A stretch of DNA of 64,000 nucleotides from Haloimpatiens massiliensis (GCF_900184255.1 NZ_LT854640.1:345-64344), one strand, 5' to 3'. Shown: positions 35,511 through 45,132, numbered from the stretch's first letter. The notes: generated by a model from the letters alone, not told the origin. Numbers and translations are program-made.

Positions 35511-36269
35511 ATGGAAAATAATAATATAAATAAAAATAAAAAAGATAATATTTATGAGGATAATGATGAGCTTATAAGATTGGCTCAAAAGGGTGATAAA
35601 AAAGCTTTAGATGAAGCTGTAGAAAATAACCTGCCTTTGGTATCGGCTGTAACAAAAAGATTTATGAATAGAGGATATGATTATGAAGATATATTTCAAA
35701 TAGGCTGTATTGGATTAGTTAAAGCTATAAATAATTTTAACTTAGAGTTTAATGTTAAATTTTCTACCTATGCAGTTCCGATGATAATGGGAGAAATAAA
35801 AAGGTTTATAAGAGATGATGGAATAATAAAAGTAAGTAGAAATGTAAAAGTATTAGCTCAAAAAATTCATTATGATAGAGAAAAGTTAACTAAAAAATTA
35901 GGAAGAGAGCCCACTATACAAGAACTTTCAGATTATTCACAGGTGGATAAAGAGGAAATTTTAGTTGCAATGGAATCTGCTACTAAACCTCAATATTTGT
36001 ATGATGTAATCCATCAAGATGATGGTTCACCAGTTATGCTTATAGACAAGATAGGAGAAAAAGGTGAAGAGGATAAGGATGTTTTAGATAAGCTGGTACT
36101 TAAAGAAGTTTTGGGTGAACTTAGTAAACGTTCTAGGCAGATAATAATTCTTAGGTATTTTAAAGATAGAACTCAAGTAGAAGTTGCTAAAATGCTAGGA
36201 ATAAGCCAAGTACAAGTTTCTAGAATAGAGAAAAAAGTATTAAAAATATTAAAAGAAAAGTTATCTTAA
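35511..36269 (+). CDS. sigF: RNA polymerase sigma-F factor, forespore-specific
   Basis: 252 residues from ATG 35511, preferred because aggtga lies 5 bases upstream; a GTG at 35502 directly abuts the spoIIAB stop and has no ribosome site. Regions are visible: NLPLVSAVTKRFMNRGYDYE and QIGCIGLVKAINNF with FSTYAVPMIMGEIKRFIRDD (region 2), a region 3 segment including LGREPTIQELSDY, and region 4 RQIIILRYFKDRTQVEVAKM then GISQVQVSRIEKKVL. It directs early forespore transcription. A terminator follows, so spoVA is separately transcribed. Confidence 0.96.
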   Translation: MENNNINKNKKDNIYEDNDELIRLAQKGDKKALDEAVENNLPLVSAVTKRFMNRGYDYEDIFQIGCIGLVKAINNFNLEFNVKFSTYAVPMIMGEIKRFIRDDGIIKVSRNVKVLAQKIHYDREKLTKKLGREPTIQELSDYSQVDKEEILVAMESATKPQYLYDVIHQDDGSPVMLIDKIGEKGEEDKDVLDKLVLKEVLGELSKRSRQIIILRYFKDRTQVEVAKMLGISQVQVSRIEKKVLKILKEKLS

Positions 36270-36299
36270 TAAGGTATTATATGTTACCTTATTTTTTTT
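36268..36299 (+). terminator. Terminator of the spoIIA operon
   Basis: aataaggta/taccttatt stem with an 8-base loop, directly overlapping the sigF stop, followed by eight T residues. Confidence 0.9.
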
Positions 36300-36532
36300 G
36301 GCTTCTAGGCAAGTTTAAAAAAAATAATATTGCAAATAATAGTATTAGTAAAGTTGCATTTTTTTAACTTATACACGGATATATTAAGTGGAAAGAGTAG
36401 TAATATTAAAATAATAGTTGTCAATATAATACTCTTATTATCTTCTATATTAAATGGAAATCTAATATTAAAGCAATAATATACAAATAATTAATTTTAT
36501 ATAAGCATTTTGCATAGAAGGGAAGGATAGAT

Positions 36533-37006
36533 ATGGGTAAAGTTGAAGAAAATAAGAAAGAAGAAAGTGTTAAAAAGAAATTTCAAGAGTTATCAAAAAT
36601 TGAAAATCCAAAATCTGATATGTTAATGCATTGTATAAGGGCTTTCGTAATCGGAGGATTGATTTGTGATATAGGGCAATTTTTTTATAATTATTTAGAA
36701 AGATTCGGGCTTCCCAAGGAGGAAATAGGAACTTGGGTATCTATAATAATGATATTTATAGGAGCTCTATTAACAGGTATTGGTATTTATGATAAGTTAG
36801 GGGAATATGCTGGAGCAGGTACAGTAGTTCCTATAACAGGATTTTCTAATTCAATAGTTTCTCCTGCTATGGAGTTTAAAAAAGAGGGCTTTGTATTTGG
36901 GGTAGCCGCTAAAATGTTCACCATAGCGGGGCCAGTATTGGTATATGGCATAGGTTCTTCTGTAATTGTAGGAATTATATATTATTTTATAAATTATTTT
37001 AAGTAG
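36533..37006 (+). CDS. spoVAC: Stage V sporulation protein AC
   Basis: 157 residues. Membrane protein with four or so helices; the family's conserved blocks KSDMLMHCIRAFVIGGLICD, YDKLGEYAGAGTVVPITGFS and NSIVSPAMEFKKEGFVFG are present. SpoVAC forms part of the channel that moves Ca-dipicolinate into the developing spore and out at germination. The operon continues with spoVAD 14 bases on. Transcription is expected from a sigma-G promoter, though I could not pick a convincing one in the 263 bases upstream. Confidence 0.94.
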   Translation: MGKVEENKKEESVKKKFQELSKIENPKSDMLMHCIRAFVIGGLICDIGQFFYNYLERFGLPKEEIGTWVSIIMIFIGALLTGIGIYDKLGEYAGAGTVVPITGFSNSIVSPAMEFKKEGFVFGVAAKMFTIAGPVLVYGIGSSVIVGIIYYFINYFK

Positions 37007-37020
37007 GTGGGTGTTTTTAT

Positions 37021-38046
37021 ATGAATAAGAGAGTTGGAATTCAAACAGTAAGGTTAGAGAATAAACCTAAAATTATATCTACAGCAAGTATAGTAGGTCC
37101 TAAGGAAGGAGAAGGACCTTTAAGAGAATATTTTGATACAATTCTTCAAGATGATTCAAATGGAGAGGATAGTTATGAAAAAGCGGAAAAAAGTTTACTT
37201 TATAGTGCTATAACTGCAGCTATAAAAAAAGCTAATTTAAAAGAAGCGGATATAAACTACTTATTTTCGGGAGATTTATTGAATCAAATAATTTCATCTA
37301 ATTATGCGGCTAGAGATATGGATATACCTTTTATAGGCCTATATGGAGCTTGCTCCACTATGACTGAGTCATTAGGGCTGGCATCTATGATTATAGATGG
37401 TGGATTTGCTAACTATGCTGTTGCATCAACCTCATCACACTTTTCATCTGCAGAAAGGCAATTTAGAGCTCCATTGGAAATGGGTTCCCAAAGGCCCCCT
37501 TCTGCTCAGTGGACTGTGACTGGATCAGGGGCTATGGTCCTGGGAACAGAGGGAAATTTTCCTTATGTAACCTATGTAACTAATGGAAAGGTTAAGGATT
37601 ATGGTATAAAGGATGCTAACAATATGGGTGCTGCCATGGCACCAGCAGCAGTGGACACCATTAAGCAGCATTTTAAGGATACTGGTAGAACAGCAGATGA
37701 TTATGATATAATTGCTACAGGAGATTTGGGAAAAATAGGTAAGAAAATAACCGGTGAACTAATTAAAGATTATGGTTATGATATTGATAAAATTTATATA
37801 GATTGTGGAGATGAAATATATAATTCTGAAAAGCAAGGAGTTAATGCAGGAGGCAGTGGATGTGGATGTTCTGCAGTGGTAGCCTGCGGATACATATATA
37901 AAAATTTATTAAGCGGCAACATTAAAAGAGCATTATTAATTTCCACAGGGGCACTTATGAGCCCTACGGCATCTTTTCAAGGTGAAAGTATACCAGGTAT
38001 AGCTCATGCAGTAGCTATAGAATTTGGAGGTACAAAAAATGAATGA
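37021..38046 (+). CDS. spoVAD: Stage V sporulation protein AD
   Basis: 341 residues with a thiolase-like fold. GLYGACSTMTESLGLASMII holds the thiolase-type Cys position, and ASTSSHFSSAERQFRAPLEM and GDLGKIGKKITGELIKDY are conserved in SpoVAD. It is soluble, binds dipicolinic acid and associates with the SpoVA membrane subunits. Its last 8 bases overlap spoVAE. Confidence 0.95.
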   Translation: MNKRVGIQTVRLENKPKIISTASIVGPKEGEGPLREYFDTILQDDSNGEDSYEKAEKSLLYSAITAAIKKANLKEADINYLFSGDLLNQIISSNYAARDMDIPFIGLYGACSTMTESLGLASMIIDGGFANYAVASTSSHFSSAERQFRAPLEMGSQRPPSAQWTVTGSGAMVLGTEGNFPYVTYVTNGKVKDYGIKDANNMGAAMAPAAVDTIKQHFKDTGRTADDYDIIATGDLGKIGKKITGELIKDYGYDIDKIYIDCGDEIYNSEKQGVNAGGSGCGCSAVVACGYIYKNLLSGNIKRALLISTGALMSPTASFQGESIPGIAHAVAIEFGGTKNE

Positions 38047-38398
38047 TTATATAAGTGCTTTTTTAGTTGGAGGGACTATTTGTTTAATAGCTCAAATTCT
38101 AATGGATAAAACTAAGCTTACACCTGCAAGAATATTAGTTAGTTTTGTAACTGTAGGTGTTATATTAGGAGCTTTGAACATATATGATTATGTAATGGAG
38201 ATTGGAAAGGAAGGTGCAGCAATTCCCTTGCCTGGATTTGGATACAATTTGGCTAAAAGCACCATAAAGGAAGTTAATAAAGTAGGACTTTTAGGAGCAT
38301 TTACTGGTGGTATAAAGGGAAGTGCAGGAGGCATAAGTGCTGCAATAGTCTTTGGATATATAATGTCTTTAATATTTAACCCTAAGACTAAAAAATAA
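38039..38398 (+). CDS. spoVAE: Stage V sporulation protein AE (AEb type)
   Basis: 119 residues from ATG 38039, which has ggagg 8 bases upstream; an in-frame TTG at 38024 lies before the ribosome site and is rejected. Small membrane protein with FLVGGTICLIAQILMDKTKL, TPARILVSFVTVGVILGAL and PGFGYNLAKSTIKEV. With SpoVAC and SpoVAD it forms the minimal three-gene clostridial spoVA operon for dipicolinate transport. The overlap with spoVAD suggests translational coupling. Confidence 0.94.
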   Translation: MNDYISAFLVGGTICLIAQILMDKTKLTPARILVSFVTVGVILGALNIYDYVMEIGKEGAAIPLPGFGYNLAKSTIKEVNKVGLLGAFTGGIKGSAGGISAAIVFGYIMSLIFNPKTKK

Positions 38399-38515
38399 GG
38401 TAGTGGTAAATATATTATGTATAGTTACAATAACAATAATACAATAACAAAGTAAACTTTAAATTAAAGAAAAGAATAAAGTTAATAAAAATATGAACTA
38501 AAAAAATGTAGTAAA

Positions 38516-38555
38516 AAGCACAGGAGTAGTTTTTTGATTTCTCCTGTGCTTAGAT
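38516..38555. terminator. Bidirectional terminator between spoVAE and the PBP gene
   Basis: A perfect 11-bp stem aagcacaggag/ctcctgtgctt with a 14-base loop rich in T, lying between convergent genes. T- or A-rich flanks exist on both sides. Confidence 0.75.
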
Positions 38556-38610
38556 TTTAAATTATATTATCCATTTTAAACAATTGTCTTAATTAGGGTT
38601 ATCTACTGGC

Positions 38611-40908
38611 TTATTCATCATGGCCGCCATCACCACTGGGATTAGGAGGTGGTGTTGTATCTTGCCCAGGTGTGCTTGGTTTGTCAGTACTATTTTCATT
38701 TTTGTTTTTATCTTTATTTTTGTCTTTATCTTTATCTTTATTTTTATCCTTGTCTTTATCTTTGTCTTTGTTTGTATCTTCTTCAGGCTTTTTAATTTCT
38801 GCCTTATGAACATCACAGAATTCTGTAGGAGCTGTTCCATTTAAGAATAATTCAGTGAATGTTTTCCCTTCTTTTAAACAATACGGTCCAACTATTTTTC
38901 CAGATGCCGAGCAAACTGTAACTTCTTGGACTCCAGAAGGCTTTTGTATATTTTTAAAAGGTAAGTCATTATGAGCATACTTCATGATTCTTCCCCACAA
39001 TAGTGCGGCATCATTACTGTTTAGATTTCTACCTAATCTTAAGTCGTTAATAACAGTATTTTTATCATCACCTATCCATACAGCTGAAGAATAGTATGGA
39101 GTAAGACCAGCGAACCAAAGGTCTTTGGCAGCAGTGGTAGTACCAGTTTTACCACGAGCCATAGCACCGAAATTTGCCTTAGTACCCCAAGTTGTTAATG
39201 GCTCTTTTAATAAATCATACATTATATAAGCAGTAGCAGGTGAAATTACTTTTTTAGTTTGAGCCTTATTTTCTAAAAGTACTTTTCCATTTCTATCGAC
39301 TACTTTTCTATAGGTTTTAGGTTCTGTATATAATCCATCATTTCCAAAAACACCGTAAGCAGCGGCCATAACCATAGGAGTAGTTCCTTCTATTTCACCT
39401 AGTGACAAGGCAGCAATACTACTCTTATCTCTAGCGGTTAAATTTAAACCAAATTTTTCAGCGTAACTAGCTCCAGTTTTTAAACCTATAACATCTTCTA
39501 CTTGAGCAGCTATAGTGTTTTTAGAATACTTTAATCCGGTTCTAAGAGAAATAGGACCAGAATATGAGTTAGGTGAGTTTTTAGGATCCCAATTTTGGTA
39601 TTTATCTTTAAACTCTTTTGGTAAATGATTATCATTTAAAACTGATGCACCTGTAAGTAATTTTGTATCTATAGCAGGGGCATAAACAGAAATTGGTTTT
39701 ATACTAGAACCACAAGGGTTAAGCTGGGAAGTAGCTCTATTTGTAGACATAGCTGGTTGCTCACCTTTTCCTCCTACTATAGCCTTTACTTCACCTTTAT
39801 GATAATCCATTAATACGGCAGCAGCTTGAAGCTGTGAAATATTATTTTTAGTAATAGATCTTATATTAAGTAGTTTATTCATATCATTTATTACATTTTG
39901 GGTGTTATCTTGTAAATTCTTATCCATAGTGGTATATATTTTAAGGCCACCTTGCATAAGTAATTTATTTACTTCATTATCAGTGTATCCGTGAGTTGAC
40001 TTCAAATCATTTTTAACTTGTTTTATAACTTCTCTAGAAAACCATTCATATTGCATCTTATGAGAATTATTAGAAGGATTAAATTTTAAATTTCCTTTAT
40101 CAATATCTTTTATTGCTGTAGTATATTGTTCATTATTTATCTTACCATTTTCATGCATTTTACTTAAAACAGTTTTTGTTCTGTTTAGGTAAATTGAAGG
40201 GTTCTTTTTTGATGTAGGTGAAAAAGCATCATAAATTGAAGGGCTTTGAGTAACCCCAGCTATATAAGCTGATTCTATTAAATTTAGGTCTTTAACATTT
40301 TTGCTAAAGTATTGTTCTGATGCAGCACCTACGCCTCTAGCACCTCTTCCTAGATAAATAGTATTTAGATAAGCTTCTAAAATTCTATCTTTTGATATTG
40401 AATTTTCTAGTTGCATAGCCAAGTAGATTTCTTGAACTTTTCTTTTTAGTTTTACTTCTGGTGTTAACATAGAGTTTTTTATAAGCTGTTGAGTTATAGT
40501 AGAAGCACCTTGTAAGTTTTTATTGCCTGTAAGTTTGTTTTTAATGTTAGATAATACGGCACCCATTATTCTTTTAGGGTCGATACCCTTGTGTTCATAA
40601 AATCTCTCGTCCTCTATACTTATGAAAGCATTTTTTAAGTTTAACGGAATTTCGTTAATTTTAACGGGAGAGCTTTTTTCTTCAGTAAGTATATTATCCA
40701 TAAATTTATCTTTGTCATCATATAATTTTGATGTTTCACTTAAAGCAAATATTTGGTTTACATCTAATGAAGGTGTTGTTTTAACCATAGCTAATAGTAT
40801 TCCACCAAAGGCTACTGAAGCCAATAAAATTAATAACAAAATAGATAATAACACCAATTTAAATACTCTTCTGCCCTTTTTCTTAGCAGATTTCTTCTTC
40901 TTGGTCAT
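38611..40908 (-). CDS. Class A penicillin-binding protein (PBP1A-type)
   Basis: 765 residues. A Lys/Arg-rich cytoplasmic start, one membrane anchor (LVLLSILLLILLASVAFGGI), then a GT51 glycosyltransferase domain with EDERFYEHKGID, GASTITQQLIKN and KVQEIYLAMQLE. The transpeptidase domain follows with SSIK (nucleophile Ser), SKN and KTGTT. It polymerises and cross-links peptidoglycan outside the cell. The last ~60 residues are a Lys/Asp/Asn run encoded by repeated gataaa/gacaaa hexamers, then a Pro/Gly-rich end. The ribosome site aaggaggat precedes the ATG. It is divergent from yunB. Confidence 0.93.
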   Translation of the reverse strand: MTKKKKSAKKKGRRVFKLVLLSILLLILLASVAFGGILLAMVKTTPSLDVNQIFALSETSKLYDDKDKFMDNILTEEKSSPVKINEIPLNLKNAFISIEDERFYEHKGIDPKRIMGAVLSNIKNKLTGNKNLQGASTITQQLIKNSMLTPEVKLKRKVQEIYLAMQLENSISKDRILEAYLNTIYLGRGARGVGAASEQYFSKNVKDLNLIESAYIAGVTQSPSIYDAFSPTSKKNPSIYLNRTKTVLSKMHENGKINNEQYTTAIKDIDKGNLKFNPSNNSHKMQYEWFSREVIKQVKNDLKSTHGYTDNEVNKLLMQGGLKIYTTMDKNLQDNTQNVINDMNKLLNIRSITKNNISQLQAAAVLMDYHKGEVKAIVGGKGEQPAMSTNRATSQLNPCGSSIKPISVYAPAIDTKLLTGASVLNDNHLPKEFKDKYQNWDPKNSPNSYSGPISLRTGLKYSKNTIAAQVEDVIGLKTGASYAEKFGLNLTARDKSSIAALSLGEIEGTTPMVMAAAYGVFGNDGLYTEPKTYRKVVDRNGKVLLENKAQTKKVISPATAYIMYDLLKEPLTTWGTKANFGAMARGKTGTTTAAKDLWFAGLTPYYSSAVWIGDDKNTVINDLRLGRNLNSNDAALLWGRIMKYAHNDLPFKNIQKPSGVQEVTVCSASGKIVGPYCLKEGKTFTELFLNGTAPTEFCDVHKAEIKKPEEDTNKDKDKDKDKNKDKDKDKNKDKNKNENSTDKPSTPGQDTTPPPNPSGDGGHDE

Positions 40909-41108
40909 AAAATATCCTCCTTGAGAATCAAAATTTAAGTATTATTCATTAGTTTATTATATCACAACATTTTATTTTATAAAATCTAAAAAAGTATATA
41001 TAATTTTTAAATAATTTTTAAATAAAAGTCTAAAACGCCTATATAATTCTTAATTATATATATTAATCATATATATTAAATATAGCTTATTAAAGGAGGA
41101 AAAATAAA

Positions 41109-41759
41109 ATAAAAGCAAAGACAAAATTTAAAGTTTTATTTGGAATGTTTATTATAATTACTTTTTTTATTATCTTTATATATGCATTTGATAAAATTGT
41201 AATGCCTACTGTATTAGTAGTTGCAGATTCTGAGATGAAAGCTAAAGCTACTGAAATTATAAATAGTTCCATAATACAGGAGTATTCTAAAGATTTTAAT
41301 TATGATGAAGTTGTTAAAGTTCATAAGGATAATGATGGAAATATTGTTATGATGAAAGCTGATACATTAAAAATGAATAAAATAGCATGTAGTGTGGCTT
41401 TGGATTCACAAAGAAAATTAAAAGATTTAGGATATGTGGGTATTAAAATTCCTGTTGGTTACATAAGCAAAAATAATATAATTTCTTATTTTGGTCCTAG
41501 CATAACTGTTAAAATGCAACCTATAGGGCACATAGAAACTAAATATCTATCAAAATTTGAAAGTGCTGGTATAAATCAAACTAGTCATAAAATATACGTG
41601 CAGGTAAAGACAAAGGTTAGAGTAATAATACCACTTAAAAGTAGTGAAATAGAGGTAAAACATGAGGTGCCTATAGCAGAAACTATAATAGTGGGTAAAG
41701 TACCAGGAACTGCTATACAAATGGACTTAGGGGATGCAGGATTTAAGATGGAAAACTAA
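41109..41759 (+). CDS. yunB: Sporulation protein YunB, probably starting at ATA
   Basis: Family match from an N-terminal membrane segment (LFGMFIIITFFIIFIYAF) followed by VLVVADSEMKAKATEIIN, VALDSQRKLKDLGYVGIKIP and VPIAETIIVGKVPGT. YunB is a sigma-E-type sporulation protein of unknown biochemical role. The first in-frame ATG is 41145, 44 bases after the only good ribosome site (aaaggagga, 41092-41100) and inside the membrane helix. The codon at the right distance is ATA 41109, giving a start IKAKTKFKVLFGM with the positive residues expected before a membrane anchor. I give the longer form, 216 residues; 41145 is the alternative. Confidence 0.75.
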   Translation: MKAKTKFKVLFGMFIIITFFIIFIYAFDKIVMPTVLVVADSEMKAKATEIINSSIIQEYSKDFNYDEVVKVHKDNDGNIVMMKADTLKMNKIACSVALDSQRKLKDLGYVGIKIPVGYISKNNIISYFGPSITVKMQPIGHIETKYLSKFESAGINQTSHKIYVQVKTKVRVIIPLKSSEIEVKHEVPIAETIIVGKVPGTAIQMDLGDAGFKMEN

Positions 41760-41790
41760 AAAATAAAAATTACTAGCTTTTAGTAAATAA

Positions 41791-41877
41791 TCACTAATGC
41801 CCAATCGCTAAATGATAAACAGTAAGTTATTTATCACATTACTTATTATTTATTAACTAGGGTATAGGCATTAGTGA
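41791..41877. other. Inverted repeat between yunB and hpt
   Basis: tcactaatgcc (41791-41801) is complementary to ggcattagtga (41867-41877), and inner segments (atgataaa with tttatcac) can extend the pairing. It lies between convergent genes, so it may act as a bidirectional terminator or be an element remnant. Confidence 0.45.
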
Positions 41878-41889
41878 ATAGATATAGTT

Positions 41890-42423
41890 CTAGTTTTCCC
41901 AGTTAAATACATAAGGAATATTTCTGTAATAATCTCCATAATTAAGACCGTAGCCAACAACGAATACATCTGGTATTTGGAAACAACAGTAGTCAGGCTC
42001 TATATCTACTTTTCTTCTTTCTGGTTTATCTAAAAGTACACAGCATTTAACATTCTTAGCGCCTAATTCTTTTACATGTTTCATTACAAAATCCATAGTT
42101 ATTCCAGAATCAACGATATCATCTACTACAAGTACATTGAAGTCTTTTATGTTATCAGGAATATCATTTACCACTTTAACATTTCCACTAGTTTCTTCTC
42201 CATGACCATAACTAGAAGTAGTCATGAAACCTATTATAGTAGGTAAATCTATATTACGAACTAGATCAGCTGTAAATATAAAACTACCTCTTAATAAAGA
42301 TAGAACATAAACTTTTTCACCAGAGTAGTCTTTAGAAATTTGTTCTCCTACTTCTTTGATTCTTTCTCTTATTTGTTCTTCGGATATTATTATATTTCTT
42401 TTTTTATTATCCATACTTTCCAC
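41890..42423 (-). CDS. hpt: Hypoxanthine phosphoribosyltransferase
   Basis: 177 residues from GTG at 42421-42423, chosen because aggagg lies 8 bases upstream of it; the first ATG at 42451-42453 precedes the ribosome site. VLSLLRGSFIFTADLVRNI, MTTSSYG and the PRPP-binding VVDDIVDSGITMDFV identify the purine salvage enzyme, and DVFVVGYGLNYGDYYRNIPY is the usual C-terminal block. It makes IMP (and GMP) from hypoxanthine (guanine) and PRPP. It may use hypoxanthine released by the phosphorylase at 54751. Confidence 0.93.
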   Translation of the reverse strand: MESMDNKKRNIIISEEQIRERIKEVGEQISKDYSGEKVYVLSLLRGSFIFTADLVRNIDLPTIIGFMTTSSYGHGEETSGNVKVVNDIPDNIKDFNVLVVDDIVDSGITMDFVMKHVKELGAKNVKCCVLLDKPERRKVDIEPDYCCFQIPDVFVVGYGLNYGDYYRNIPYVFNWEN

Positions 42424-42665
42424 AAGGATACCTCCTAACTTCATAATACACATATTTATAATTTATAAAATTTATAATGATTGAAATTTTAAAAGTATAT
42501 TATTTATATTAACAATATTTTTTGATTTTTTCAATTCATTTAATTTTATTGAATGAATAATGTATGTTAAGAAAAAATATCCTTAAAATACATTATAAAC
42601 AATATTTACAAAATATATACATAAATATATAATATAACTGAAAGGATATAATAGGAGGTAACATA

Positions 42666-43019
42666 ATGGAAGATAAAAGAACAGCAGAATTTGTATTAGG
42701 ACTAATAGGAGGTATTTTTGGTATCATAGGTGGTATTATGGCTATGGGTATAGGAGGACTTGGAGCTGCTTTTGGCGCAGAAGGTGCTACTACCGTAGGA
42801 AATCTTGGTGTAGCAGCTATAATTTTGTCAATCCTAGGGATAATAGGAGCTGCTATAGTAAGAGGAAAAACAAAGCTTTCTGGAATTTTTATGGTTATAG
42901 CTGCAGTAGGTGGGGTAATTTGTATTTCAGCGTTTTATATATTACCAGGAATATTACTTATAATAGCTGGTTTAATGGCGTTATTAAGAAAGCCAAAGAA
43001 TACAACCGCTTCAATGTAG
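42666..43019 (+). CDS. Small membrane protein, DUF4064-like
   Basis: 117 residues with three to four Gly/Ala/Ile-rich membrane segments. It opens with FVLGLIGGIFGIIGGIMAMG, followed by AAIILSILGIIGAAIV and LSGIFMVIAAVGGVICISAF, resembling the DUF4064 group. No catalytic residues are visible and the function is unknown. It is monocistronic: a strong ribosome site (aggaggtaac) and its own terminator. Confidence 0.75.
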   Translation: MEDKRTAEFVLGLIGGIFGIIGGIMAMGIGGLGAAFGAEGATTVGNLGVAAIILSILGIIGAAIVRGKTKLSGIFMVIAAVGGVICISAFYILPGILLIIAGLMALLRKPKNTTASM

Positions 43020-43050
43020 AAAAATTTAATTTAAGCTACCTATAAAATAA

Positions 43051-43080
43051 AAAATAGTCTCAACATGAGGCTATTTTTTA
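43051..43080 (+). terminator. Terminator after the DUF4064-like gene
   Basis: aaaatagtctc/gaggctatttt stem (one G-U) with a short loop and a T6 run. Confidence 0.85.
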
Positions 43081-43293
43081 TTTTATAGTATATTTATAAT
43101 GTAATTTACAATAGAGCTTCAATGGTATAAAATTATATAAAATACCAACCCAATATAATATTTGGTTCACATTTTTATAAAAAATTAAATAATAATACTA
43201 TAAATGAGAAAACTTATAATAGAATATTTGTTGGATAAGGAACACTGGACATTAGAGATTTACAAAAATAGAATTGATTATGGAGTTGAGAGC

Positions 43294-45078
43294 ATGATAA
43301 CAGGAAATATTGAAGGAATAAGGAATACAATATTAGATAAGTTAGAAGAAATATATGAAATAAACACGGATAAAAACTATACTTTAAATCTTCAAGTGAT
43401 AGATATATTGTGTGCTATAACTGAAATAATTAACAGAGAAATTAGTGTTGCTATAGATAGAAGAGGTAATGTTATAAACGTATCTATAGGAGATAATTCT
43501 ACGGTAGAAATAGCTGCTGTGGATGTAAAAGAGAAAAAATTAAGTGGAGTAGCTGTAATACATACTCACCCTAAGGGAAATTCAAGATTATCTATATTAG
43601 ATATATCGGCTTTGGGTAGGCAGAAACTAGATTATATAGCAGCTTTAGGGGTAGAAGATGGAAGGTGTAAAGAAATAACTTTTGGGTTTTGCATTGTAGA
43701 AGAACAGCAATTGAAGGCTAAAGTAATAGGTCCACTTACTCTAGAGAAAGCTTTAAATTTAGATATAAGGAGAGAAATTTTCCAAAGTGAGGAGTCTATA
43801 GGGGAATATGAAAATGTACAGGATGATTCTGAAAGAGCATTGTTAGTGGGAATTGACAGTAAGGAGAGTATAGAGGAATTAGAGGAACTAGCAAAAGCTT
43901 GTAATGTTAAAACTATGGATAAAATTTTTCAAAATAAAGAGAAGGTAGATACTGCTTTTTATGTAGGAAGGGGAAAAATAGATGAAATATCTTATCTGGT
44001 TCAATTACATAAAGCTAATGTAGTTATATTTGATGATGAACTTTCTGCATCTCAAATAAGAAATATAGAAGATGCACTGGGAGTTAAAGTAATAGATAGA
44101 ACTACTTTGATACTAGAAATATTTGCTAGAAGAGCTAGGACTAAAGAGGCTAAAATACAAGTGGAATTGGCTCAGCTTAAGTACAGACTTCCAAGGCTTA
44201 TAGGCATGGGAGGAGTTTTATCTAGAACTGGTGGCGGAATAGGAACTAGGGGCCCTGGAGAGAAGAAATTAGAGACAGATAAAAGGCACATAAGGGAAAG
44301 AATATATGACTTAAAAAGAGAACTTGTAAAAATAAAGGATACGAGAAAAACTCAAAGAGAAAAGAGAGAAAAAGAAAATATACCTAAGGTGGCTTTGGTG
44401 GGATATACCAATGCGGGGAAATCCACACTTAGAAATAAAGTATGTGAAATTTATGCACCAAATGAGAGTATGGCAAAGGAAAATGTATTTGAAGCTAATA
44501 TGCTTTTTGCTACTTTAGACACTACAATAAGAGCTATAGAATTAAAAGATTCTAGAATAGTAACTTTTACAGATACAGTAGGCTTCATAAGTAAACTTCC
44601 GCATGATTTAGTAGAGGCATTTAAATCTACATTAGAAGAGGTTATTTATTCAGATTTACTTCTTCATGTGGTGGATAGTTCATCTTCTAATGCTATAGAA
44701 CAGATAAATGTAGTAAACCAGGTGCTTAGAGAATTAAAGGTTCAAGATAAGTCTATTATATTAGTGCTTAATAAAATTGATATGGCAAATAGAGAAAATG
44801 TAGAAAAGATAAAAGAAAAATTTATTGGGGAAAACTTTATAGAAATAAGCGCTAAAGAAGGTAGAAATATAGATGAACTTATGGATAAAATACAGCAGTA
44901 TCTTCCTAATAATATGGAGCAAGGAAATTTTTTGATTCCTTATGATAAACAGAATATAGTAGCTTATATTCATCAAAATGGAAAGATAAATGTGGAAGAG
45001 TACAAAGAAGAGGGGACTTATATAGAAGCTATAGTAGATAAAAAAACCTATAATAAATATAGAGACTTTTTAATATAA
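43294..45078 (+). CDS. hflX: GTPase HflX (long form with N-terminal extension)
   Basis: 594 residues from ATG 43294, which has tggag 8 bases upstream. An in-frame ATG at 43204 has no ribosome site and adds 30 residues that look unrelated. An N-terminal ~185-residue extension, including VAVIHTHPKGNSRLSILDIS, precedes the HflX core: AFYVGRGKIDEI, GVKVIDRTTLILEIFARRA, RGPGEKKLETDKRHI, then the G domain with GYTNAGKST (about residue 370), DTVGFISKLP and NKID. HflX binds ribosomes and splits stalled or stress-inactivated ones. The extension is common in clostridial forms. Confidence 0.9.
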   Translation: MITGNIEGIRNTILDKLEEIYEINTDKNYTLNLQVIDILCAITEIINREISVAIDRRGNVINVSIGDNSTVEIAAVDVKEKKLSGVAVIHTHPKGNSRLSILDISALGRQKLDYIAALGVEDGRCKEITFGFCIVEEQQLKAKVIGPLTLEKALNLDIRREIFQSEESIGEYENVQDDSERALLVGIDSKESIEELEELAKACNVKTMDKIFQNKEKVDTAFYVGRGKIDEISYLVQLHKANVVIFDDELSASQIRNIEDALGVKVIDRTTLILEIFARRARTKEAKIQVELAQLKYRLPRLIGMGGVLSRTGGGIGTRGPGEKKLETDKRHIRERIYDLKRELVKIKDTRKTQREKREKENIPKVALVGYTNAGKSTLRNKVCEIYAPNESMAKENVFEANMLFATLDTTIRAIELKDSRIVTFTDTVGFISKLPHDLVEAFKSTLEEVIYSDLLLHVVDSSSSNAIEQINVVNQVLRELKVQDKSIILVLNKIDMANRENVEKIKEKFIGENFIEISAKEGRNIDELMDKIQQYLPNNMEQGNFLIPYDKQNIVAYIHQNGKINVEEYKEEGTYIEAIVDKKTYNKYRDFLI

Positions 45079-45103
45079 AATTATGGATGGATTGTTTTAA
45101 AGC

Positions 45104-45132
45104 ATAAGAGTAAAGGGGCCCTTTGCTCTTAT
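45104..45132 (+). terminator. Terminator after hflX
   Basis: ataagagtaaagg pairs with cctttgctcttat (one mismatch) around a small GC loop. The following T tract is weak. Confidence 0.65.

Noticed and set aside
38620..38844. Plus-strand 74-codon hydrophobic open frame opposite the PBP tail
   Set aside because: It is the complement of the Lys/Asp hexamer repeat, giving a Phe/Ile/Val run by default, and has no ribosome site.
43204..43293. Longer hflX form starting at ATG 43204
   Set aside because: No ribosome site precedes it, while ATG 43294 has tggag at the right distance and yields the usual clostridial start.
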